Shown piece after piece: positions 20,829 to 28,700 of a stretch of DNA of 64,000 nt. The position numbers and the translations under genes were made by a program. Numbering within the stretch: the stretch's first letter is position 1; each line of letters starts with the position of its first letter. The DNA comes from Punica granatum (Eukaryota > Streptophyta > Magnoliopsida > Myrtales > Lythraceae). The stretch lies in NCBI RefSeq assembly GCF_007655135.1, contig NC_045130.1, positions 9,734,001 through 9,798,000 on the forward strand. Reading direction: 5' to 3'. A model generated the notes under the pieces. That model had not been told where the DNA came from and did no database searches. It saw nothing but the letters and a program-made list of their open reading frames with translations.

Positions 20829-23007
20829 AGAGAATCCGAATGCAACATTCATTGAGGTAATTATTCTTGGTAAAAGAATCATGGCTTATATTGACACAGG
20901 TGCAAGCGTGTGTTTCGGCAAGCCTAGTCTTCTTCCAGGTAAGTACTGGAAATCTATGGAGCATCCTCTAGAGATAGCAATCGCTGATAAATCAGTCCTT
21001 AGGATTCACCATAGAGCTGAGTTTGTCAACTTAGTCATAGAAGGATTCAGGTTTCCCACACCTAGCATTTATAAGCATGATTCAGGAATGGATTTAATCA
21101 TAGGAAATAACTTCCTTAGACTTTATCAACCTTTTGTTCAACGAACTAGGTTTGTAGAGCTTACATGCCCTGATCTTGATGGTCAGAAGAAAAGAGTCGT
21201 CCAAATTCCCATTCATCATAGTAATAGAATCAAACAACTTAGGTTGTTAAATTATCTGTCTAAGTCCATTCAGGAATTAGAAAATGAAGTCGATACTGCT
21301 GAAATAGAAAGACTCTTAGATTCTATCACTAGTGATAATCCACTAGATCAGAAGAAGAATCGCAATAAGATGCTTGTAGAAATCAAACTTAAGGATCCCC
21401 TTAAGGAAGTAAAAGTCCCAAACAATATTCCTTACACCATTAAAGATGTAGAAGAATTCAAGGAAGAGTGCAAGACGCTTTTAGAATTAGGAGTCATCAG
21501 ACCTAGTAAGAGTCGTCATAGTGCACCAGCATTCTATGTTGAAAATCATAATGAACTCAAACGTGGTAAGAGGCGTATGGTCATCAACTATAAGAAGATG
21601 AACGAAGCAACATTCGGAGATGCTTATAGTCTGCCTAGAAAGGATTATATTCTTGCCAAACTGAAAGGTTGTCAGTGGTTTAGTACTCTTGATGCAAAAT
21701 CAGGTTATTGGCAAATCCGCCTCGAGGAGTCTACAAAGGAGTTGACAGCATTCACTTGCCCTCCGCAGAAGCAGTATGAATTCAACGTGCTTCCCTTCGG
21801 CTTGAAGCAAGCACCATCAATCTACCAGAGATTCATGGATGAGAATCTCTCAGGTCTGGATTCTTTCTGTCTAGCCTATATAGACGATATAATCATATTT
21901 TCAAAAGGATCTTTGGAAAATCATAAGAGTCATTTGAAAATAGTTTTGAAACGATGTTTCGATAAAGGAATCATTATTTCAAAAAAGAAAGCAATCCTTT
22001 GTAAGAAAGAAATCGATTTTCTTGGTCTTACTATTAAGCAAAATGGAGACTTCTGTCTTCAACCACACATTCTTGAAAAATTAAATCTCTTTCCAGATCA
22101 GATGGAAGACAAGAAGCAACTTCAAAGATTCCTTGGAAGTTTAAACTATATTTCTGACCAGGGATGGTTAAAGGATTTATCAAAAGCAAGAAGGAGTCTT
22201 CAAGAAAAACTTTCTGAAAAAAGAGTCTGGTCTTGGAATGAAGAGGATTCTAAAAATGTGAGATATTTAAAGTCTATTTGCAAAAATCTCCCATCACTTT
22301 ATAATCCTTCTGAAAATGATTTGATTATCATTTCTACTGACGCAAGTGGAGACACTTGGTCCGGAACAATGACAGCAGTCGTTGGAAAGGCATCTGAAAT
22401 AGATGTCAAGGAGTTCTTATCTCTTTTAAGAGTGAAGTCCTTTGATGAGGTTGATGCCTCAAACGAAATACTCTTTGCTTCGGCATATACTCCGTACTCT
22501 TGTGCGAGGAAATCCCCTGGCTTATTTCCGGCTAGCAATGCTAAATGGTTAAGTCATGGTCCACGCGTCAAGCATGACGATAGTATTCTTACTAAGGTCA
22601 GGTCTGAGCAATCAACCCACCTTAGGCGGTTGCGGGAACAATCGCGGCTCTCGGAGCCTTATTACGCTAACTCAGCTTCTCTTTTGCAGGAAAAGTTGTG
22701 TAAATATGTTTGCGGGTCTTTCTCTAAGGCCGAGCAGAATTATACTACTCATGAACGCGAGTTATTAGCAGTCATAAAAACTCTGAAGAAATGGCGTGTT
22801 GAACTCCTGCCCAGGAAGTTCATTCTCAGAACTGACAGCAGTTATGTTACTCGCTTCAGGCATTTGAAAGGATTCAAACAAGGCTACAGTCAAGGAAGAT
22901 TAATCCGTTGGCAACTGGAATTGGAGCCATATACATTCGTGGAACAACACATCAAAGGAAGCAAGAACTTTCTTCCCGACACCCTAACCCGGGAATGGAA
23001 GCCATAA
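20821..23007 (+). CDS. Pol: protease-RT-RNase H, lineage C copy 1
   Basis: 728 aa, uninterrupted. Protease DTG at residues 25-27; a second conserved block DLIIGNNF near 91-98; RT with DAKSGYWQI (291-299) and YIDD at 353-356; RNase H with STDASG at 505-510, the ERELLAV helix near 645-651 and a final TDSSYVTRF block near 671-679. Residues about 523-625 form an insertion with no recognised similarity, separating the first RNase H strand from the rest. The protein makes genomic DNA from pregenomic RNA in the cytoplasm. Start chosen at the ATG that overlaps the CP stop. Confidence 0.95.
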   Translation: MPKENPNATFIEVIILGKRIMAYIDTGASVCFGKPSLLPGKYWKSMEHPLEIAIADKSVLRIHHRAEFVNLVIEGFRFPTPSIYKHDSGMDLIIGNNFLRLYQPFVQRTRFVELTCPDLDGQKKRVVQIPIHHSNRIKQLRLLNYLSKSIQELENEVDTAEIERLLDSITSDNPLDQKKNRNKMLVEIKLKDPLKEVKVPNNIPYTIKDVEEFKEECKTLLELGVIRPSKSRHSAPAFYVENHNELKRGKRRMVINYKKMNEATFGDAYSLPRKDYILAKLKGCQWFSTLDAKSGYWQIRLEESTKELTAFTCPPQKQYEFNVLPFGLKQAPSIYQRFMDENLSGLDSFCLAYIDDIIIFSKGSLENHKSHLKIVLKRCFDKGIIISKKKAILCKKEIDFLGLTIKQNGDFCLQPHILEKLNLFPDQMEDKKQLQRFLGSLNYISDQGWLKDLSKARRSLQEKLSEKRVWSWNEEDSKNVRYLKSICKNLPSLYNPSENDLIIISTDASGDTWSGTMTAVVGKASEIDVKEFLSLLRVKSFDEVDASNEILFASAYTPYSCARKSPGLFPASNAKWLSHGPRVKHDDSILTKVRSEQSTHLRRLREQSRLSEPYYANSASLLQEKLCKYVCGSFSKAEQNYTTHERELLAVIKTLKKWRVELLPRKFILRTDSSYVTRFRHLKGFKQGYSQGRLIRWQLELEPYTFVEQHIKGSKNFLPDTLTREWKP

Positions 23008-24599
23008 AAGCACTCGATGATATCGTGGCCACTAAAATGGCTACAATCGAAGCACTCATGAAGGAAGTTGAGAACATTCAACTTCAGAAGAATACTCTCA
23101 AGAAAATTCTTGGTTTGGAGGAAGAGTCTCTCCCAGCTGAGACTCAGAAAGATTCTTTACCAGCAGGAATCAAGGAACTCGTTCCTGAGTATATTCGACA
23201 ATCTGCTGAGCAAAGGAACAAAGAGTCAGGCGAGCAATTGCCTGATCCTAAGCAATCTACAGGACCAAAGAAGAAATGGTCTGATTATTCGGAAGACGAG
23301 GCAGAAGTGGTAGAGTCCAAGCTCTCTACCACCCGCACTGAAGAGACAGTTACTGGGTCCAAGCTCCCGGTAACCAGCACAGCAGTCGCTGAGGTGAAAA
23401 CTTCAGCGGCCGGCCTTCCAGATGATTCTCTTTGGCAACATGCCAAGCCAAAGAAATTCTATGTTATATTCAATGGCCCTATGCGAGGAATCTACGACGA
23501 GTGGCATAAGGTTTCTTGCCATGTCCAAGGCAAACCAAATATCACTCACAAGAGTTACAAGACTCTTACCCTCGCTCAGGAGGCTTTGAAGGAATCTGGC
23601 AGCACTTTTGCCGCCAAAGCAGCAGCTGCACCGTTTCCGCAGCACGAAGGAATCAACCGACTGAGAAGTCTTGGTCGTATTCATGGAGGAGCATCCAGCT
23701 CTGCAAGCACACCAGCGCTTACAATCTCCAGTATTCCGACCAGGCAGCAGTTCGAGCAATCTCAACATCTCACTGTTGAACAATTCAGGTCGAGGTACAC
23801 CCAGGTGGTGGAATACAAGGAGTCCTACAAAACTCAAGGATTCTACCCCATTTGGAGAAATGCCTACGGCCCTAAAGTCATCATTCTGCCCGAAGCAACG
23901 GCAGAAACAGTCTATGAGTTCTTCATGTCAGGACTCGTCGATACAATCTACTGTGACGGTAAATCTTTAGTCTCACAGTTCAAGCTTTTTCCCAATAGGC
24001 TTCAGGATGCAATCAGACAATTCTGCATCCGAGTACTCGAAGGAAACCCGATGTTCATCAAATGCTACTCCATTTACCCTGGATTTTTTCCGAGGGGGGA
24101 GGATATTCAGGAAAAACCTATCGATGCCAGGCACCTTATGGTACTTGGTAAAAGCAATCAGAATTATCCACCTATTGATTCTTGCCCAGCTGAAGCACTC
24201 CGCCAGGATCAAAGGGATGGATTCTACATAGTCAACTATGTTGGCTTGTGTAGGCGTCTACAAAATATGCAACAGCAGACTGCGGTTAGATACAAGTCTG
24301 CCACTACTCTTTTGGTGTCTCATCCACCAAACCCGAAGTTCACCATGAACCCTGCCCAGGAGAGGGTCCTCAGAGCATTCGAGAGGCCCGTCATCGACCT
24401 CGAAATATGCAAGCCAAGGAATCAGCAAGAACTCTGCGCTAATCTCTCCGGCCTCAAGGGAGAATGGGTTGGCAATCACAAATGCCAGCTTTGCAGTCCT
24501 AAGCCCAAGGCTGAAGAGTCAAGCCCAACAAAGGATGAGTCAGGTGGATCCAGCCCACAAGGAGTCTCGGATTCCGAATTGGAGCCACTTGAAGATTGA
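22995..24599 (+). CDS. Viroplasmin/transactivator (TAV), lineage C copy 1
   Basis: 534 aa from the ATG that overlaps the Pol stop by 13 bases; the frame is open further upstream inside Pol but without a convincing ATG. Residues 1-45 are probably coiled coil. The viroplasmin fold (PF01693 type) is at about 152-205 with KKFYVIFNGPMRGIYDEW. The central domain has FYPIWRNAYGPKVIILPEA, and the C-terminus carries GNHKCQLC, a possible metal site. The stop codon TGA is the first base triplet of a TGACG promoter element. No break. Confidence 0.93.
   Translation: MEAIKALDDIVATKMATIEALMKEVENIQLQKNTLKKILGLEEESLPAETQKDSLPAGIKELVPEYIRQSAEQRNKESGEQLPDPKQSTGPKKKWSDYSEDEAEVVESKLSTTRTEETVTGSKLPVTSTAVAEVKTSAAGLPDDSLWQHAKPKKFYVIFNGPMRGIYDEWHKVSCHVQGKPNITHKSYKTLTLAQEALKESGSTFAAKAAAAPFPQHEGINRLRSLGRIHGGASSSASTPALTISSIPTRQQFEQSQHLTVEQFRSRYTQVVEYKESYKTQGFYPIWRNAYGPKVIILPEATAETVYEFFMSGLVDTIYCDGKSLVSQFKLFPNRLQDAIRQFCIRVLEGNPMFIKCYSIYPGFFPRGEDIQEKPIDARHLMVLGKSNQNYPPIDSCPAEALRQDQRDGFYIVNYVGLCRRLQNMQQQTAVRYKSATTLLVSHPPNPKFTMNPAQERVLRAFERPVIDLEICKPRNQQELCANLSGLKGEWVGNHKCQLCSPKPKAEESSPTKDESGGSSPQGVSDSELEPLED
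24092..24103 (+). promoter_or_regulatory. Polypurine tract in TAV, lineage C copy 1
   Basis: G6 within purines after T6 and CC; candidate plus-strand primer. The equivalent lies near 38173-38184 in copy 3 and on the minus strand near 30838-30849 in copy 2. Confidence 0.55.
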
Positions 24600-25215
24600 C
24601 GTCAGCCATGACGTCTCGAAGGAATCTTACAGCTGTGTCTTAGCTGTTTGTGTCGGCCACTAGGGCCTTCTGTCCTTTTGCTTTATGGCTCTGACACCAT
24701 GTGGGTTGTCATCCATTATTTTTCCGTGAGTGCGCCTTTTGTCGGCCACTTACCTTTTCTTTTAGATCTGAATCTCAGCCGTTGCCTATCAATGGTTGAG
24801 ATGCGTCTGCTCCGCCTATATAAGGAGCCGCTCCCCGTCTGTTCTAGGGGAGCGAAATAAGAGAGTGAGTAAGAGGTTTTGGGTTGAGGCCACAGGCACA
24901 GGCACAGGAAGGGTCCGCCGCCGCAGCCACAGGCAAGTCCCCTGGAGACCCATCCTCCTTATCTTCTACCTCCCGTCTAGGCGACGAAAATCCCTTTATC
25001 GGTTCGAGTCATTTATATCAATAAAATCATTGAAGTATTATCCATATTCTGTGCATAATTCTGAGCAATGTTTACATCACAATCATATATGTTTGCGTAT
25101 GAATTCTTATGTACTCTCGTATTCGTAATCTGTGAACTAATTCTTGAAGTAATCTTGTTTGAAATCTGAAGAAATCCCAGGCATACAACCCTGAAGAGAA
25201 AACTACAGGTAATCT
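24597..25215 (+). promoter_or_regulatory. Viral promoter, leader and poly(A) region, lineage C copy 1
   Basis: Double TGACG element at 24597-24615 (spacer tcagcca). TGGCTCTGACACCA at 24686-24699 resembles the 3' end of tRNA-Met. TATATAA at 24817-24823. AATAAA at 25020-25025, some 200 bases after the TATA box. The leader to the MP ATG is about 360 bases and holds several short ORFs, as caulimovirid leaders do. GC-rich repeats of cacaggcacagg type lie at 24889-24908. Confidence 0.8.
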
Positions 25216-26241
25216 ATGGAAGATTTATATTCTGTTGTTTCCTTGCGTGATGAATCTGGTGATTATTCAACTGATATTCTTATTGAAGATGCTAGAATAG
25301 CTGAAGTCGAAAGAAATGGAGTCATAACCCTAAAGGATGGAACTGGGTTTAGAAGCAAGTCTAGAAAGAGTCTCATATCTAGTCTTTTACATAGTCGCAA
25401 GAACATAGTCTGTCTTGGTAGAACAGTCGAAGAATTCCCTATTAAGCTTAGAGAAGCTAAAGGCGATAGGTGCCTTACGCTTGTTAATTCTGAACAGGTA
25501 AATGAAAGAATCAAGAAAATGAAGGAATCTGATAGATCTAAGATAGGTTGGATTCATGTCTCTACTATTCAGATCTTGATTAAATCTACATTTAGAAGAG
25601 GTATTCATTGTCCAGTTAGGATAGTAGTAATCGATAATCGCATGACTCGTGATTCAGAAAAAGTCATTGGGATCATCTCAGGTGATCTTGGATATTCTGT
25701 GGTTAAATTCAATGTCACATGCAATTATGCTATTCCTTTATCTTCTTCTAAGTTCAATAATTCTCTTGGTTTATTATTCGAACTTGAACGAAAGGATATT
25801 ATGGAAGACGCTGATATTCCTTTTAGTATCACATATGCATGCTCTTATGCTTTGAGTAATAGTCATCATTCTGTTGAGTTTATCAATAAGGATAAAATAG
25901 TCATTGATGAGTTATTCGCTAGAACCTCAACTAGGTTGGAGCCTATAACTAGAATTCCCTTACCAGTCATAGAGGAAGCTAGTTCTTCATCTAGATTAAT
26001 CAAAGCACCAGAAGCAATCACTGAACCTTTAACGGTTAGCAGAATTCGTGAGAACCTTGATAGGTTAGGAAGTCTTAGATTGAGAGATTATTCTGACAAA
26101 GGATCAACCATTAGTCAGGATGAAATTCTGGAGAAAGCTCCTGAAGTAATAGTCTTACCCCATAAAGAGGACATAGCTGAAATTAAGAGTCAGGTTAATG
26201 AACTTAGTATTCTTACGAAGGATCTTTCTAGAAGGATCTGA
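25216..26241 (+). CDS. Movement protein, lineage C copy 1
   Basis: 341 aa, uninterrupted. It has the same core as lineage A (IGWIHVSTIQILIKSTFRRG, VVIDNRM, GDLGYSVVKF) and ends with a predicted helical tail IAEIKSQVNELSILTKDL. It differs from copies 2 and 3 at residue 13 (Asp against Glu). Confidence 0.94.
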   Translation: MEDLYSVVSLRDESGDYSTDILIEDARIAEVERNGVITLKDGTGFRSKSRKSLISSLLHSRKNIVCLGRTVEEFPIKLREAKGDRCLTLVNSEQVNERIKKMKESDRSKIGWIHVSTIQILIKSTFRRGIHCPVRIVVIDNRMTRDSEKVIGIISGDLGYSVVKFNVTCNYAIPLSSSKFNNSLGLLFELERKDIMEDADIPFSITYACSYALSNSHHSVEFINKDKIVIDELFARTSTRLEPITRIPLPVIEEASSSSRLIKAPEAITEPLTVSRIRENLDRLGSLRLRDYSDKGSTISQDEILEKAPEVIVLPHKEDIAEIKSQVNELSILTKDLSRRI

Positions 26242-26430
26242 ATCGCTTGACAAGCTCAGGTTAACTACCCGAGTTTCGGAATCAAACAGTCCATGCCCCT
26301 GCAAGGCCTCTCAATGCAGTCATATTCATTGAAGCATAGCTTATGAAATATTCTGTGAAGCATACTCATATGACATGGTGAGATCTCCGAGGAAAGCTTT
26401 TCATTCCTTTTATTTTGATTCTTTTGTAGA
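26242..26430 (+). ncRNA. Conserved non-coding region between MP and the small ORF
   Basis: About 190 bases without an ORF, yet nearly the same in lineages C and D (60944-61132), including GACAAGCTCAGGTTAACTAC, CCCGAGTTTCGGAATCAAA, ATTCATTGAAGCATAGCTTA and GGTGAGATCTCCGAGGAAAG. CTCAGG and CCCGAG can form a small stem. Such retention suggests a cis-acting RNA or DNA element. Its role is unknown. Confidence 0.45.
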
Positions 26431-26838
26431 ATGCGTCGGGCTAGGAACCCTAGGATTCAGAAGTCAATAAGATTCGGTCCTAAACTGACCAAAGACGAGA
26501 AGAGAGTAATCCGAGAAGAAAGAATGTCTAGAAAAAGAACTCGTGAAGAAAATACTCTGGATTTCAAGACTTCTTCCCAACTTAGAAGCTACCAGGAATT
26601 AGTACATAGCATTCCCTCGGCTAGGAAGATTCAGCTAACTGAAGCAATCTGGATTGGAGAATTAATTCATCTGAAGAATTATTCCCCGAATGAGCAACTC
26701 TATCTGATAGAAGCCTCTTCTAGCAGAAAGAAATTAGGAATCAAAACATCAGAATACTGTTCTGAATGTACTCCTTATATATTCTTTGTAGAGCATGGTG
26801 GCTGGAAGGTTATCCCTTCTGAGAAATGCTCTTGCTAA
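26431..26838 (+). CDS. Small Cys-containing ORF, lineage C (135 aa)
   Basis: Starts MRRARNPRIQKSIRFGP, very basic, followed by a second basic block MSRKRTREE. The middle (YQELVHSIPSARKIQLTEA, then GELIHLKNYSPNEQLYLIEAS) looks helical and is the best conserved part. The end has CSECTPY and a final KCSC, four or five Cys that could bind metal. Compared with the 122-aa version of lineage D it has 13 extra residues after FGP. No known family was recognised; a nuclear or nucleic-acid-binding role is a guess. Confidence 0.7.
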   Translation: MRRARNPRIQKSIRFGPKLTKDEKRVIREERMSRKRTREENTLDFKTSSQLRSYQELVHSIPSARKIQLTEAIWIGELIHLKNYSPNEQLYLIEASSSRKKLGIKTSEYCSECTPYIFFVEHGGWKVIPSEKCSC

Positions 26839-26957
26839 TAGCATTCTTGTTTGCTGTTAGTTCTATCAATTTTATGCCTTTGCAAGTTATTATTCTATGT
26901 ATCTTCATATGGATTTGCATAATGAAAAGTCTTTCTGATTATCCTTGAATATTCTTA

Positions 26958-27218
26958 ATGGATCGATCTGACCGTGATCTGACTGTTAGAATCTTATCTC
27001 ACATTTTGAGATTAACTCGCAGGGAGCGGTCTGATGCCGCTGTAGAAGCTTTAAAGTCTGTAGGTCTAGAAACCTTACAACACTTTGATAGAGTCTTAGC
27101 ATCTGTTATAAGTAGATGTCCTAATAATAATCTTTTAATAAAATTAGTCGAGTGCAGAGCTTGTGTCACTAGGGCTATTCATGATTCTCTTAGAGATAGA
27201 ATTCGTAGAAATCCATGA
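26958..27218 (+). CDS. 86-aa helical ORF, lineage C
   Basis: Starts MDRSDRDLTVRILSHILRL and is rich in Leu, Arg and Val with amphipathic spacing; two Cys (CRAC) near residue 67-70 and a basic end RDRIRRNP. It is present in lineages C and D with mostly conservative changes, and absent from lineage A, where the small Cys ORF is followed directly by the PBS region. Function unknown; its stop lies 32 bases before the PBS. Confidence 0.65.
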   Translation: MDRSDRDLTVRILSHILRLTRRERSDAAVEALKSVGLETLQHFDRVLASVISRCPNNNLLIKLVECRACVTRAIHDSLRDRIRRNP

Positions 27219-27250
27219 TTTTTAGTCTGTTTATAATCCGCGTTAGAATT

Positions 27251-27263
27251 TGGTATCAGAGCC
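27251..27263 (+). promoter_or_regulatory. tRNA-Met primer-binding site, lineage C copy 1
   Basis: TGGTATCAGAGCC, followed by ATG. Only this copy of lineage C keeps its PBS; copies 2 and 3 break just before it. Confidence 0.93.
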
Positions 27264-27292
27264 ATGTTTAGCAATCCAATTAGTCATTAATC

Positions 27293-27700
27293 ATGTTAGG
27301 TTCAGGTAATCTTGAAAAACTTCTCAAAGAAGTAGGCTACCAGAGAACTCTAGGCGAAGCCTTTCGCAACAATCCTTATTTTGATGAAAATACCATTCAT
27401 GGTCTAGCATTTCCCACCGAGAAATATCTAGATGAAAATAAGTCTTTAGTCGACTGTACTCAGGGAGGTCAGTATCCCCACATTAGTCATACGTTCCACC
27501 CACAGTTGAACGTCATAGTCGACCTACTAGTCAGCCTTAATAAAAAGATTACTCAGAAACAACATGAAGAAATCTCAAGTCTTAAAGAAGAGCTTAGTGA
27601 AGTCATTAAAAGAGTCAAAGAAATTAGTTTTAAAGAAACTCTAGATGAAACTTCTAAGCTTTTAGACGAAGTCATAGGAATCAAAGATTCAGTTTCAAAG
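27293..27700 (+). pseudogene. Virion-associated-like protein, lineage C copy 1, truncated
   Basis: The first 136 residues match the 207-aa lineage D protein (MLGSGNLEKLLKEVGYQRT, NVIVDLLVSLN, then a long Lys/Glu/Leu-rich coiled coil). Similarity stops after DSVSK at 27700, exactly where lineage D has its G6 polypurine tract. The frame then reads 20 residues of inverted sequence. The C-terminal FHDRPR part is missing here but a piece survives at 33746-33860. Confidence 0.88.
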
Positions 27701-27723
27701 GCGGATTATAAACAGACTAAAAA

Positions 27724-27984
27724 TCATGGATTTCTACGAATTCTATCTCTAAGAGAATCATGAATAGCCCTAGTGACACAAGCTCTGCACTCGACTAATT
27801 TTATTAAAAGATTATTATTAAGACATCTACTAATAACAGATGCTAAGACTCTATCAAAAAGTTGTAAGGTTTCTAGACCTACAGACTTTAAAGCTTCTAC
27901 AGCGGCATCAGACCGCTCCCTGCGAGTTAATCTCAAAATGTGAGATAAGATTCTAACAGTCAGATCACGGTCAGATCGATCCAT
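27724..27984 (-). CDS. 86-aa helical ORF, lineage C copy 2
   Basis: Same as 26958-27218 except Leu for His near residue 39 and Leu for Pro near residue 52. The junction at 27701 lies 23 bases beyond its stop. Confidence 0.62.
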   Translation of the reverse strand: MDRSDRDLTVRILSHILRLTRRERSDAAVEALKSVGLETLQLFDRVLASVISRCLNNNLLIKLVECRACVTRAIHDSLRDRIRRNP

Positions 27985-28103
27985 TAAGAATATTCAAGGA
28001 TAATCAGAAAGACTTTTCATTATGCAAATCCATATGAAGATACATAGAATAATAACTTGCAAAGGCATAAAATTGATAGAACTAACAGCAAACAAGAATG
28101 CTA

Positions 28104-28511
28104 TTAGCAAGAGCATTTCTCAGAAGGGATAACCTTCCAGCCACCATGCTCTACAAAGAATATATAAGGAGTACATTCAGAACAATATTCTGATGTTTTG
28201 ATTCCTAATTTCTTTCTGCTAGAAGAGGCTTCTATCAGATAGAGTTGCTCATTCGGGGAATAATTCTTCAGATGAATTAATTCTCCAATCCAGATTGCTT
28301 CAGTTAGCTGAATCTTCCTAGCCGAGGGAATGCTATGTACTAATTCCTGGTAGCTTCTAAGTTGGGAAGAAGTCTTGAAATCCAGAGTATTTTCTTCACG
28401 AGTTCTTTTTCTAGACATTCTTTCTTCTCGGATTACTCTCTTCTCGTCTTTGGTCAGTTTAGGACCGAATCTTATTGACTTCTGAATCCTAGGGTTCCTA
28501 GCCCGACGCAT
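28104..28511 (-). CDS. Small Cys-containing ORF, lineage C copy 2
   Basis: Identical in translation to 26431-26838. Confidence 0.68.
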   Translation of the reverse strand: MRRARNPRIQKSIRFGPKLTKDEKRVIREERMSRKRTREENTLDFKTSSQLRSYQELVHSIPSARKIQLTEAIWIGELIHLKNYSPNEQLYLIEASSSRKKLGIKTSEYCSECTPYIFFVEHGGWKVIPSEKCSC

Positions 28512-28700
28512 TCTACAAAAGAATCAAAATAAAAGGAATGAAAAGCTTTCCTCGGAGATCTCACCATGTCATATGAGTATGCTTCACAGAATATTTCATA
28601 AGCTAAGCTTCAATGAATATGACTGCATTGAGAGGCCTTGCAGGGGCATGGACTGTTTGATTCCGAAACTCGGGTAGTTAACCTGAGCTTGTCAAGCGAT

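Noticed and set aside
23403..23837. Minus-strand 144-aa frame opposite TAV and similar antisense frames in each copy
   Set aside because: They repeat only because TAV repeats; no start context or similarity.
24648..25128. Short open frames in the viral leader regions (also near 30081, 38729, 42882, 52267)
   Set aside because: They overlap the promoter, TATA box and poly(A) signal and are not kept as proteins between lineages; treated as leader uORFs or chance.
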